From: Mycolicibacterium goodii
GTDB taxonomy: Bacteria > Actinomycetota > Actinomycetes > Mycobacteriales > Mycobacteriaceae
NCBI RefSeq assembly: GCF_001187505.1
Contig: NZ_CP012150.1
Location: 5,428,048-5,492,047 of the forward strand
Direction: 5' to 3'
DNA length: 64,000 nt
Made by a program: the position numbers and the translations under genes. The notes beneath the pieces are model-generated. The model was not told the DNA's origin, made no database searches, and saw only the letters and a list, made by a program, of their open reading frames with translations. Positions 8,192 to 15,772 of the stretch are shown piece after piece; within the stretch, counting starts at the first letter, position 1; every line of letters starts with the position of its first letter.

Positions 8192-8641
8192 CTAGCAACG
8201 GTAGTAACCGCTGACGTGGGTCCCGTTCTTCTTCGTGTAACCGTTGACCCAAGTGCAGCCGACGTTGGGCACGCCCACGCTGGGAGCATTCGGCACATAA
8301 GGCACGTATGGGACGTTCGGCGCGTCGACACCGACACCAACGCCAGCGCCAACAGGCGGGGGCGCTACCGCAGGCGGCGGGGCGGGCGTAGGGCTGCCAG
8401 CCGTGTCAGACGGTTGCACTCCGGTGCAGTTAGGTGTGTAGTTCGGATAGTCAACGCATAGCTGCCGGTCGATATGCGTCCACATGCCCGTAACGCACAG
8501 AGAGTACGTGCCGTCCGCTTCGGGGTTGATCGCACCATCCTCACAATCGGCAGCTAAAGCAGTTGGAGCGCCGACAGTTAGCCCGCTACCGAGTGTGAAC
8601 ACCGCGACGGCAGCGGCCAACGCAAAGCGCATGATCCTCAA
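8192..8641 (-). CDS. Secreted Cys-containing small protein (149 aa)
   Basis: A classical signal peptide (MRFALAAAVAVFTLGSG...APTALAA) is cleaved near residue 31. The mature part has Cys residues in ADCEDG, YSLCV, RQLCVDY and PNCTG, then a long Pro/Ala/Val linker with the repeat VPYVPYVP. A terminal module, CTWVNGYTKKNGTHVSGYYRC, ends at the last residue with Cys. The two terminal Cys probably form a disulfide. TTG at 8641 (after GAGGA) and ATG at 8632 are both possible starts. It resembles small exported proteins of mycobacterial accessory regions. Function unknown. Confidence 0.75.
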   Translation of the reverse strand: MRIMRFALAAAVAVFTLGSGLTVGAPTALAADCEDGAINPEADGTYSLCVTGMWTHIDRQLCVDYPNYTPNCTGVQPSDTAGSPTPAPPPAVAPPPVGAGVGVGVDAPNVPYVPYVPNAPSVGVPNVGCTWVNGYTKKNGTHVSGYYRC

Positions 8642-8878
8642 TTTTGTCCTCGGTCCTCCCCGCCTTCACGGCCCGGTATCAGGCAGCAGCCAGTAATATC
8701 ACAGCCGACGGCCCCGCCCCGCAAGAGCCACCAGCTAACGCCATCCGCTCAGAGGAGAATCAGCACCCGCCGAGGCGCCCGTCGCTGCAAGCAAACTTCC
8801 CAGCGTACATCCGAGCATATCGCCGTGATGCGGTTTCAGAAAACGAAACTCGGCGGTCGATGCACTCGTATTGCGTTG

Positions 8879-8907
8879 TTGCCCTTAGCGTTTCACGGCA
8901 TTAACCT
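8879..8907 (+). promoter_or_regulatory. Putative promoter for a leaderless transcript
   Basis: TTGCCC (8879-8884) and TAACCT (8902-8907) are separated by 17 bp. The -10 lies 6 bases before the ATG at 8914, which has no Shine-Dalgarno sequence. This geometry matches the leaderless promoters common in mycobacteria. The rest of 8642-8913 holds no recognisable gene and may contain the right edge of the island. Confidence 0.45.
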
Positions 8908-8913
8908 TCGGCC

Positions 8914-9243
8914 ATGGGGTACACGGTTCCTGATCACCCACCGGACACACAGGCCGCGGCCCTCGATGTGATCGTGCGTTGGGCCGAGCATCTGCCGCAG
9001 CCGAACATCCACGCCGCGCTGCGCGAGCTCGCCATGGACCTCGACGCCGAGGCCGCCTTCGCCGGACTCGGCTGGGAGGACGCCCAGAGCCTGGCGAAGT
9101 GGGTCGTGATGACCGTGCTCACCGGCACCGAGATCCCCGCCACGGTCGACCCACCCTGGACCGATCCGGCCGCCGTGGCGCACAGCCTCGACATCTGCCG
9201 GCCGCTCGCCCGGCACGTGCGGACCTCGATCGCCGGGCGGTGA
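8914..9243 (+). CDS. Hypothetical protein (109 aa)
   Basis: This is a soluble, acidic, mostly helical protein without a recognised domain. Notable segments are a Trp-containing helix (LDVIVRWAEHLPQPNIHAAL) and GLGWEDAQSLAKWVVMTVLTG. The ATG is directly preceded by a -10-like element at the spacing expected for leaderless mRNA. Codon use is GC-rich and like the core genome, unlike the island to its left. A second small gene of unknown function follows after 34 bp. Confidence 0.65.
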   Translation: MGYTVPDHPPDTQAAALDVIVRWAEHLPQPNIHAALRELAMDLDAEAAFAGLGWEDAQSLAKWVVMTVLTGTEIPATVDPPWTDPAAVAHSLDICRPLARHVRTSIAGR

Positions 9244-9277
9244 CCCGCACACAGCCATTCGAACATATGATCGATGC

Positions 9278-9583
9278 ATGGGTGACATGCAGGCGATCGG
9301 CTACGGCGGACAGCCTGTTCAACAGGTCTTCCGTGTGGTGCGGCCGCCGACGACCGTCCTCGTGGATCTCGTCGCCCTGTTCCCCCGGGAGCCGCACGCC
9401 GAGGGCCGGTACAACCCGTGCGGCCTGCAGATGAACCGGATCGTCGAGGGCAAGCTGACCTGCTGGGCGCTGTGCGAGCAGGGACAGTGGTGGGGCCTGG
9501 TCACCTACCCCATCCGCTACGGGGCCACCACGAAAACCGTGACGCACTGGATCCCGGCGTGGGTGCTCAAGCCGAAACACTGA
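9278..9583 (+). CDS. Hypothetical protein (101 aa)
   Basis: The protein contains two Cys-bearing stretches (YNPCGLQMN and LTCWALCEQGQWWG) and ends WIPAWVLKPKH. The Trp/Tyr-rich composition with beta-strand character suggests a small beta-barrel or SH3-like fold, but no family is recognised. TATGAT (9266-9271) lies 6 bases before the ATG, again suggesting a leaderless start. An alternative ATG lies at 9287. Confidence 0.65.
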   Translation: MGDMQAIGYGGQPVQQVFRVVRPPTTVLVDLVALFPREPHAEGRYNPCGLQMNRIVEGKLTCWALCEQGQWWGLVTYPIRYGATTKTVTHWIPAWVLKPKH

Positions 9584-9598
9584 CCCGGCTGCTGTGGC

Positions 9599-10072
9599 TC
9601 AGCGTAGGACCCGCCGCTCGGTGCTCCATCGCCCGAGCGGCGAGCGCCAGTTGACCTCCACCCGCACCTCATCGCCGCCGGACCCGGGCAGTGTGATCTC
9701 CACCGCCGAGGACTGCGCACCATCGCCACGCGGCGCAGGCACCGAACTCACGGTCCGTTCGGCCGTGCCCGCGGCACCGGACGCGGTGACCGTCACCGAA
9801 CGGGCGCCGTCGTGGCCGACGTTGACCACGCGGATCCGGTCGGCACCGGCCCGCTCGACCTCCCAGGCGACGAAGGAATTCTCGGAAGCCAACTCGTGGA
9901 CGCGCGCCGTCTCGTGCCGAACCTGCTCGATGAGCGATTTGAGCTCAGCCTGGCCGGAAAGCTCGCGGCGCCGCAGAACCTCATTGCGCCAGGCGACCGC
10001 GATCACCAACAGCAACAACGGCCAGACCCACAGCACCAACCCGAACGACCGGATCACAAAGTCTGTCACCAC
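9599..10072 (-). CDS. Single-pass membrane protein, hypothetical
   Basis: From GTG at 10072 (or 10069) the protein starts with a membrane segment (SFGLVLWVWPLLLLVIAVAW), followed by a charged helix (EVLRRRELSGQAELKSLIEQVRHET). An extracytoplasmic beta-sandwich-like domain ends RRVLR. An in-frame start at 10201 would add 43 low-complexity basic residues and is less likely. It is convergent with the preceding gene. Function unknown. Confidence 0.6.
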   Translation of the reverse strand: MVTDFVIRSFGLVLWVWPLLLLVIAVAWRNEVLRRRELSGQAELKSLIEQVRHETARVHELASENSFVAWEVERAGADRIRVVNVGHDGARSVTVTASGAAGTAERTVSSVPAPRGDGAQSSAVEITLPGSGGDEVRVEVNWRSPLGRWSTERRVLR

Positions 10073-10284
10073 GACGAAGAAGCCTACGGTCGACCGCAGA
10101 CACCGGCAGCGGTTGACGGCCTGGCAAATATCGGAGGCGACCCGTCGGCGACCGGAGCTGCTCATGCGCGGGCCATCGTCACCGCGACCGGCGCCAGGCA
10201 TGCCGGCGAGTCTCGGTTTACCCTGTCACGGGCACCGCTGGGCCCTGCCGCTTGTCGTCGTCATCGATACCGGAGAACTCATAC

Positions 10285-10767
10285 ATGGCCGTCGTCGTCG
10301 TAGGAAACCCCAAGCCGAACTCGCGCACCCGCGCGGCCGCGGAACTGATCGCCGAGAAGCTGACCGGCTCGGCGCCCGAGCACGTCATCGACGTCGTCGA
10401 CCTCGGTGCGGGACTGCTGGGCTGGGGTGATCCGAAAGTCGCCGAGGCCAAGGAGATCGTGAAGTCCGCGGACGTTCTGGTGGTCGCCTCGCCGACGTAC
10501 AAGGCCACCTACACCGGCCTGCTGAAGCTGTTCCTGGACCAGTTCGGCCAGGGCGAACTGGGCCAGGTCACCACCTTCCCGCTGATGCTGGGCGGTTCGT
10601 GGGCGCACGCGCTCGCACCCGAGCTGACGCTGCGGCCGGTGCTGGTCGAGATCGGTGCGAGCGTGCCCGCGCCGAGCCTGTACCTGCTGGACTCGGACTA
10701 CGAGACGGCGGCCGAGCTGGACAGCTGGCTGCAGATCGCCCGCAAGTTCGTTCCGCAGGCCTCCTGA
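10285..10767 (+). CDS. NADPH-dependent FMN reductase family protein
   Basis: This 160-aa flavodoxin-like protein has the FMN phosphate loop GNPKPNSRTR near the N-terminus and the second flavin-binding segment VVASPTYKATYTGLLKLFLDQ (about residues 65-85). It resembles SsuE/MsuE-type reductases that supply reduced FMN to monooxygenases. The ATG at 10285 (MAVVVVGNP) is preferred to the frame opening at 10252 because the Rossmann strand starts immediately after it. No partner monooxygenase is adjacent, so the physiological acceptor is unknown. Confidence 0.85.
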   Translation: MAVVVVGNPKPNSRTRAAAELIAEKLTGSAPEHVIDVVDLGAGLLGWGDPKVAEAKEIVKSADVLVVASPTYKATYTGLLKLFLDQFGQGELGQVTTFPLMLGGSWAHALAPELTLRPVLVEIGASVPAPSLYLLDSDYETAAELDSWLQIARKFVPQAS

Positions 10768-10779
10768 CCGACGCCGAGA

Positions 10780-10809
10780 AAGGGTGATACCGCATGCGAT
10801 ATCACCCTT
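10780..10809 (+). terminator. 30-bp palindrome, probable terminator
   Basis: AAGGGTGATA and TATCACCCTT are 10-bp arms enclosing a CGCATGCG core with one C/A mismatch. The hairpin begins 13 bases after the flavin reductase stop and has no U-tract, as is common for mycobacterial intrinsic terminators. Because the whole sequence is also a DNA palindrome, an operator role is possible. Confidence 0.55.
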
Positions 10810-11014
10810 CGGAAGTGATCCCCGCCGGCAGAGACCACAAGATCCGCGCCGCCCGATTCCACGCCCACCGCCACAAATAAGACTTTGGCGAATTGTGGTG
10901 AACCTGTGAGCCTTTCGTGAGAAACCCGCCTTTCGGCCGGTCGCATGGGGCCCACCCGGACAACTCGTGGCAATACTGGAAGCTCCCCGCAGAACACGCC
11001 AGAAGGGAGCGCCG

Positions 11015-11827
11015 GTGGCCCATGAGACCGTGACCGAGCTCCCAGAGTGGGACGAGCACCTGCCGCACTTCTCGACGCGCGAAAAAGGCGACCGCATCAC
11101 GACGCTGCCGTTCGGACCTGCAATGCTGACGGAGTTCGCGGTGCTCTCCGGTGCGCTGTACGTCCCCGCAGGCGTGGGCGGCGTGCTGTTCTTCAACTCA
11201 TTGCATCAGCGCGGGTCGCACTTCATCTGGTGGCTGGGCGTGCTGTACATCCTCTACACGTTCCTGCCCCTGATCCTCTCCAGCATCGTCACCGACGAGG
11301 CCACCAAGGTGGTCGGGCAACGCTGGACGGCCAAACGCATCGCCGCGGTCCCGGCCTTCGTCGGTACCGGACTGGGGATCCTGGGCGCCGCAATCTGGGT
11401 CGGCGGGCCCACCGGCGGCTGGATCAGCCTGCTCGCCGCGGGATGCGGGGTCATCGCCGCGATCGTCGCGCTGTCGGCCTGGCGCGGAATCGGGTACATC
11501 AACAAGCGTCATGCCTGGATCAGCTGGATGCAGCAATACGGCACGCGCACACCGGGATTGCTGCGCAACGTCGAATTCCTCCGGAACTGGATCGACGGCA
11601 ATCCGGTGTTCACCGTGGTCGTCGAGTTTTCCACCGAGCATGGCGCACAACGAGTCACGGCGAGCATGGTGACCACCACACGCCGGGTACCGCGTGCGGG
11701 AACCGCGATGGTGGTCACCCGCAGGCCGGGAGACACCGGAGCCGACGTGCTGATCGACCTCGACCACACTGCGCAGCCGCAGTTCGACCGCGACCACGCG
11801 AAGTACACGCAGCCCAGCGGAACCTAA
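11015..11827 (+). CDS. Membrane protein of unknown function (270 aa)
   Basis: The start is GTG at 11015, chosen because GGGAG lies 6-7 bases upstream; the frame is open from 10967. Four hydrophobic segments are visible: MLTEFAVLSGALYVPAGVGG, FIWWLGVLYILYTFLPLIL, IAAVPAFVGTGLGILGAAIWV and ISLLAAGCGVIAAIVALSAW. A cytosolic C-terminal domain of about 100 residues follows, with TTTRRVPRAGTAMVVTRRPG. No known family is recognised, and no neighbour explains its role. Confidence 0.7.
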   Translation: MAHETVTELPEWDEHLPHFSTREKGDRITTLPFGPAMLTEFAVLSGALYVPAGVGGVLFFNSLHQRGSHFIWWLGVLYILYTFLPLILSSIVTDEATKVVGQRWTAKRIAAVPAFVGTGLGILGAAIWVGGPTGGWISLLAAGCGVIAAIVALSAWRGIGYINKRHAWISWMQQYGTRTPGLLRNVEFLRNWIDGNPVFTVVVEFSTEHGAQRVTASMVTTTRRVPRAGTAMVVTRRPGDTGADVLIDLDHTAQPQFDRDHAKYTQPSGT

Positions 11828-12172
11828 CTGGCTGTAGGTCGTGTCAAGACTGTTGGTGGGTGCAAGGCACCGACATCCGGGATGCGGGTGTTGTGGGTTC
11901 GTGTGTGGTGTCGGTGGCTGGCCAGGGCTGACCGGGGGGCCGGGCGCCCACGTTGACGTATGCGACCTCGGCAGGGGTCATCTGGCGTCGTTCGGGCTGC
12001 CTTGGAGGCGAAGGGTCGGGTGCCAAGTTAGACGCGGCGTAACCTGCGGAGGTCCGCCATAACGCCGGCGGCATCTGATCCGGCCCTTCGTCCCGTCTGT
12101 TCAGCGTGGCACTGCCGACGGGACTTGTGAAGGTGGGATTGAGGCTGGTCCTTTCGTCGATGGCGAGGTTGG
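11828..12172. other. Non-coding 3' flank of the IS110 element
   Basis: These 345 bases hold no convincing gene. An inverted repeat CACC-CATCC-G-GGATG-GGTG (11868-11890) could terminate the membrane protein transcript. Part of this stretch probably belongs to the IS110 element, whose ends cannot be fixed because this family usually lacks obvious terminal inverted repeats and target duplications. Confidence 0.4.
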
Positions 12173-13387
12173 TCAAACCCAGCGGGCCGGGTCGTAGGCG
12201 GTGTGGTCGCGCACCAAGGCGTGGGCGATGCGGTTGGCACGGTGGGCCAGCGCACAGGCGATGACCCCGCCACGTTTGCCGCGAGCTTTGAGTCCGCCGG
12301 CGTAAGCCTTGGCCGCCGGTTCGGTCAGCCATAGGCCGAGGCCGAGGTCGATCAAGGCGCGGCGCAAGGCCACGCTGCCCTCGCGACTGATGCCGCCGTC
12401 ACGGCGTTTGTGGGCGGATTCGTACTGCATCGGTGAGAGTCCCGAGGCCCGGTAGATTTGTCGCGGGCCGGGCCAACGGGACGGATCACCCAGGGCTGCT
12501 GCGTAATTGGCTACTCGCACCACACCCCAACCCGGAACGGTGGTCAGGGTGGCGAACGGGCTGCGCGGCAACAGCACTGCCAACGCGGCCTCAGCGGCCT
12601 GGATCTGTGAATCTAGGTCGGCGAGCAGGTTCAGGTCGGCGGCCAGGATCTGGCGGGAGATCGCCGCGTCCCGGGTAGGCAGCGCATCGCGGGCTGCGGC
12701 GACCAGCCGCTCGGCGACGGGACGGCGCAGCTGCAGGTCGCGTGCCGCGGCGAAACGGATCAGCCGATTCACTCCGAGGGCGGCCAGCCGGCAGGGGTCG
12801 GAGAACTCCGCGGCGACCAGCCGGCCGATCTTGGTGGCCAACACATCCGGCAGCGCCAGGGTCAGCCCAGGAAACGCCCGATCCAGCTGCCCGAGCAACT
12901 GATTCTTTGTCGCCGTGCGCGTGGTGACCCGCCGGCTTCGGTGTCCCGCCCAGGCGCTGAGCTCGCCGATCACGACATCGCGGTCGGCGATGGCGCGCCC
13001 GCGCCCGGCCAGCGCCAGCTCGGTGATCGCCTCCAGATCGATCACGTCAGTCTTGATCCGGCGTCGGCCCTGCGCGCGGCGCTGCTCGGCGACATGGGCG
13101 GGATTGAGCTCCAACACCTCCCAGCCATCGGGCCAGCGGTGATCAAGCACTGGGCGGTGATAGTGGCCAGCAGCCTCCACTGCCACCTTGACCTGCCCCG
13201 ACACCGGAACTGCCGCCATCACGCTCGCCGCCGCAGCACCCAAGCCTGAGCGGTTCATCGTGAACTCTGTCGGGCTGACCAGCAGATGACGTGCAGCATC
13301 GGTCACCGAAAACAAGGCCGAGGTCTTGCCCACATCAACAGCAACGACGATCGTGGACGACGTGACTGGAGCACACTGCACAGACAC
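12173..13387 (-). CDS. IS110-family DEDD transposase
   Basis: The 404-aa recombinase has the N-terminal RuvC-like DEDD domain: Asp in VVAVDVGKTSALF, Glu in KVAVEAAGHYH, and the paired Asp of TDVIDLEAI. The C-terminal Tnp_IS116/IS110/IS902 domain (TVPGWGVVRVANY, ASGLSPMQYES, ALRRALIDLG) supplies the serine nucleophile region. GTG at 13387 is chosen because GGAGGTGTTTT precedes it; the frame is open to 13432. It appears intact. IS110 enzymes are guided by an element-encoded bridge RNA. Confidence 0.92.
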   Translation of the reverse strand: MSVQCAPVTSSTIVVAVDVGKTSALFSVTDAARHLLVSPTEFTMNRSGLGAAAASVMAAVPVSGQVKVAVEAAGHYHRPVLDHRWPDGWEVLELNPAHVAEQRRAQGRRRIKTDVIDLEAITELALAGRGRAIADRDVVIGELSAWAGHRSRRVTTRTATKNQLLGQLDRAFPGLTLALPDVLATKIGRLVAAEFSDPCRLAALGVNRLIRFAAARDLQLRRPVAERLVAAARDALPTRDAAISRQILAADLNLLADLDSQIQAAEAALAVLLPRSPFATLTTVPGWGVVRVANYAAALGDPSRWPGPRQIYRASGLSPMQYESAHKRRDGGISREGSVALRRALIDLGLGLWLTEPAAKAYAGGLKARGKRGGVIACALAHRANRIAHALVRDHTAYDPARWV

Positions 13388-13483
13388 AAAACACCTCCGG
13401 GGTGTGTCAGGAGGTCCCACGTGCGACAACACGCGGACCCCACAAAGGATCAGTTACAGATCCCTTCCTGACACCTCCGGAGG
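13388..13483 (-). ncRNA. Structured leader of IS110, candidate bridge RNA
   Basis: A 9-bp helix (GTGTCAGGA at 13404-13412 with TCCTGACAC at 13466-13474) closes a segment holding two hairpins. One is GGTCC...GGACC with an inner CGTG/CACG stem (13413-13439). The other is GGATC/GATCC with a 7-base loop (13447-13463). The sequence ACACCTCCGG is repeated directly at 13391-13400 and 13471-13480. A three-way junction upstream of an IS110 transposase is where IS110-group bridge RNAs are encoded. It is shorter than described bridge RNAs, so this is a hypothesis. Confidence 0.4.
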
Positions 13484-13511
13484 CATTTGAGAAGGACCAA
13501 CTCGATCTATA

Positions 13512-14564
13512 TCAACGCCGGGCGAGCTCGCGCAGCACCAGATGAGTTGCGTCCCAATCCATGCACTTGTCGGTGACGGACTGCCCGTAGGTGAGCGGCT
13601 CGGCATCGGGGCTCTGGGCACCGCCGACGAGGAAGCTCTCCAGCATCACACCGCTGATCGGCTGACCATCGCGGACCATCTGGGCGACCTCGGTGGCGAC
13701 CACGGCCTGGCGGATGTGGTCCTTGCCGGAATTGGCGTGGCTGCAATCGATCACGACCCGCCCGGGCAGACCGGCCTTGGTCAGCTTGGCCGCGGCGTCC
13801 TGCACCGATTCGGCGTCGTAGTTGGGTCCGCGGGTGCCGCCGCGCAGGATCACATGGCAGTCCTCGTTGCCCGCGGTGCTCACCACCGCACCCCGGCCCA
13901 TGTCGTCCATGCCGAAGAACACGTGCTCGGCCGCAGCGGATTTCGCGCCGTCGACCGCAACCTGCACGTTGCCGTCGGTGCCGTTCTTGAAGCCCACCGG
14001 CATCGACAGGCCCGACGCCAGCTGGCGGTGCACCTGGGACTCGGTGGTACGGGCACCGATGGCGCCCCACGCGACGGCGTCGGCGATGTACTGCGGGCTG
14101 AGCGGTTCGAGGAACTCGCATCCGACGGGCAGGCCGATGTCGATGATGTCGAGCAGCAGCCGACGCGCGATGCGCAGACCACGGGCCACGTCGAAGGTGT
14201 TGTCCATGCCCGGATCGTTGATCAGGCCCTTCCAACCGATCGTGGTGCGCGGCTTCTCGAAGTACACCCGCATGACGATCTTCACGGTGTCCTCGACCTC
14301 TTCGGCCACCCTGACCAGCCGGCTCGCGTAGTCCAGCGCGGCCGCCGGGTCATGCACCGAGCACGGCCCCACCACGACCAGCAGCCGGTTGTCGCGGCCG
14401 GCGAGGATGTCGGCGACCTCGTCACGGTCGGCGGCCACCCGCTCGGCGCGCCGCGCACCGAGGGGGAACTCGGTGAGCACGTCGTGCGGGCTGGGGATCG
14501 CGCCGAAGCTGCGGATACGCCGGTCCGACGTCGCGGGCGGGTTGGCGATCTGCGCCAGATTCAT
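13512..14564 (-). CDS. aroG: 3-deoxy-D-arabino-heptulosonate-7-phosphate synthase, type I
   Basis: This enzyme condenses phosphoenolpyruvate and erythrose-4-phosphate, the first step of the shikimate pathway. At 350 aa it matches the AroF/G/H (type I alpha) class. Family motifs are LLVVVGPCSVHDPAAALDYA (about residues 62-81), MRVYFEKPRTTIGWKGLINDP, GARTTESQVHRQLASGLSMP, GFKNGTDG, and VIDCSHANSGKDH with the metal-binding Cys and His. ATG at 14564 follows AGGAAGG. Mycobacteria also have a type II DAHP synthase, so this is probably a second isoenzyme. A strong inverted repeat lies in its leader (14679-14716). Confidence 0.93.
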   Translation of the reverse strand: MNLAQIANPPATSDRRIRSFGAIPSPHDVLTEFPLGARRAERVAADRDEVADILAGRDNRLLVVVGPCSVHDPAAALDYASRLVRVAEEVEDTVKIVMRVYFEKPRTTIGWKGLINDPGMDNTFDVARGLRIARRLLLDIIDIGLPVGCEFLEPLSPQYIADAVAWGAIGARTTESQVHRQLASGLSMPVGFKNGTDGNVQVAVDGAKSAAAEHVFFGMDDMGRGAVVSTAGNEDCHVILRGGTRGPNYDAESVQDAAAKLTKAGLPGRVVIDCSHANSGKDHIRQAVVATEVAQMVRDGQPISGVMLESFLVGGAQSPDAEPLTYGQSVTDKCMDWDATHLVLRELARR

Positions 14565-14678
14565 GTTGTGGTGCCTTCCTGGGTGGTGGGCACCTGCTCG
14601 GTCCGGCGCCCATTTACGACGAAAGGCAGCGACCGATGGTCACTGCCTGGGGCTCCGGGTGGATGCGTGCGTGATGCT

Positions 14679-14716
14679 GCGCTTTATCGGCTCCGCCCGG
14701 AGCCTAGATAAAGCGC
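14679..14716. repeat. 38-bp inverted repeat between aroG and lysR-type gene
   Basis: Arms GCGCTTTATC/GATAAAGCGC and GGCTCC/GGAGCC form a 16-bp stem with a TA bulge and a 4-base loop. It lies 115 bp upstream of the aroG ATG and 122 bp from the regulator start. It could be a leader-RNA hairpin of aroG, a terminator, or a protein-binding palindrome. Confidence 0.6.
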
Positions 14717-14837
14717 CAATACGAGGCGCGCACACCGATAGTCACGGGTCCAAGGTACACGAGGATCGCAAAGACCGGAAATCGCCCCGCAGATGCGCCT
14801 CACAAGCCGAAATTGTGACCGACGTTACGATCCGAAC

Positions 14838-15770
14838 ATGCCGCTGAGTGCCCGCATGCCCGAATTGGCCGCGTTCGACGTGCTGCTGGCGATCGCCCGC
14901 ACCGGCAGCCTTGGCGCCGCCGGTCGCGAGCTGGGGCTCACACAGCAGGCGGTGTCCGCGCGGTTGGCGTCGATCGAGGCGCAGACCGGAGTTCGGCTGG
15001 TGCAGCGCAGCAGCCGGGGTTCGGCGCTCACCCCGGCGGGCGTGGTGGTTGCCGAATGGGCCGACCAGCTGCTGGAGGTCGCCCATCGCGTCGACGCCGG
15101 ACTAGCCGCGCTGCGCAGCGAGAGCCACACACGGCTGACCGTGGCCGCCAGCCTGACGATCGCCGAACAACTCATGCCGCGGTGGCTGGTGTCGCTGCAC
15201 GCCGAGGCGCGCCGGCGCGGGGCTCCCGCACCGGAGGTGATCCTCACCGCGGCCAACAGCGAGGAGGTGATCGCCGCGGTGCGCGACGGCTCCGCCGAGC
15301 TGGGCTTCATCGAATCTCCTGGGTCGCCAAGAGGTTTGCATACCCGCGTGGTGGCCCGCGACGAGTTGATCGTGGTGGTGCCGCCCGGGCACAAATGGGC
15401 CAGGAGGTCGACGCCGATCACCCCCGCCGAACTCAACGCCACACCACTGGTGTCCCGGGAGACCGGTTCGGGCACCCGCGACGCCCTGAGCACCGCCCTG
15501 CGTCGAGCACTCGGCGATACCGAGCAGGCCTCTCCCGCAATCGAGTTGTCCTCGGCGGCCGCGATGCGTGCGGCCGTCGCGGCGGGCGCCGGGCCCGCGG
15601 TGATGAGCCGACTCGCGGTGCAGGACGATCTCACCCTGGGCCGGTTGGTGGCGGTACCGGTCGAGGGACTCGATCTGCGTCGTGATCTTCGGGCCGTGTG
15701 GTCGGGCACCCGCACCCCGCCCGCCGGCGCGGTGCGCGAGCTGCTCGGCCACATCGCGACGGCCCGGTGA
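14838..15770 (+). CDS. LysR-family transcriptional regulator
   Basis: The 310-aa protein has an N-terminal winged helix-turn-helix (LAAFDVLLAIARTGSLGAAGRELGLTQQAVSARLASIE) and a C-terminal periplasmic-binding-like effector domain (GSAELGFIESP, RDELIVVVPPGHKWA). ATG at 14838 is selected over the open frame from 14793. TACGAT (14826-14831) lies exactly 6 bases upstream and there is no Shine-Dalgarno sequence, so the mRNA is probably leaderless. It is divergent from aroG and converges with the TDT transporter with a 2-bp gap. Either could be its target. The TDT neighbour and CysL/YeiE-like appearance make a sulfur-related signal plausible, unproven. Confidence 0.88.
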   Translation: MPLSARMPELAAFDVLLAIARTGSLGAAGRELGLTQQAVSARLASIEAQTGVRLVQRSSRGSALTPAGVVVAEWADQLLEVAHRVDAGLAALRSESHTRLTVAASLTIAEQLMPRWLVSLHAEARRRGAPAPEVILTAANSEEVIAAVRDGSAELGFIESPGSPRGLHTRVVARDELIVVVPPGHKWARRSTPITPAELNATPLVSRETGSGTRDALSTALRRALGDTEQASPAIELSSAAAMRAAVAAGAGPAVMSRLAVQDDLTLGRLVAVPVEGLDLRRDLRAVWSGTRTPPAGAVRELLGHIATAR

Positions 15771-15772
15771 GC

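Larger units (their letters stand above)
12173..13483 (-). mobile_element. IS110-family insertion sequence (minimal extent)
   Basis: The element comprises the transposase gene and a structured upstream non-coding segment. The right boundary must lie between about 13480 and the aroG stop at 13512. The left boundary is somewhere in 11830-12172. Its orientation is opposite to the membrane protein gene and codirectional with aroG. Confidence 0.7.

Noticed and set aside
340..8900. Attachment-site repeat for the island
   Set aside because: No copy of the tRNA-Val 3' end was found by eye to the right of the integrase remnant, so no att sites are annotated.
11844..12332. 162-codon frame downstream of the IS110 transposase
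   Set aside because: It overlaps the transposase in another frame, is Arg/Pro-rich, and has no start signal.
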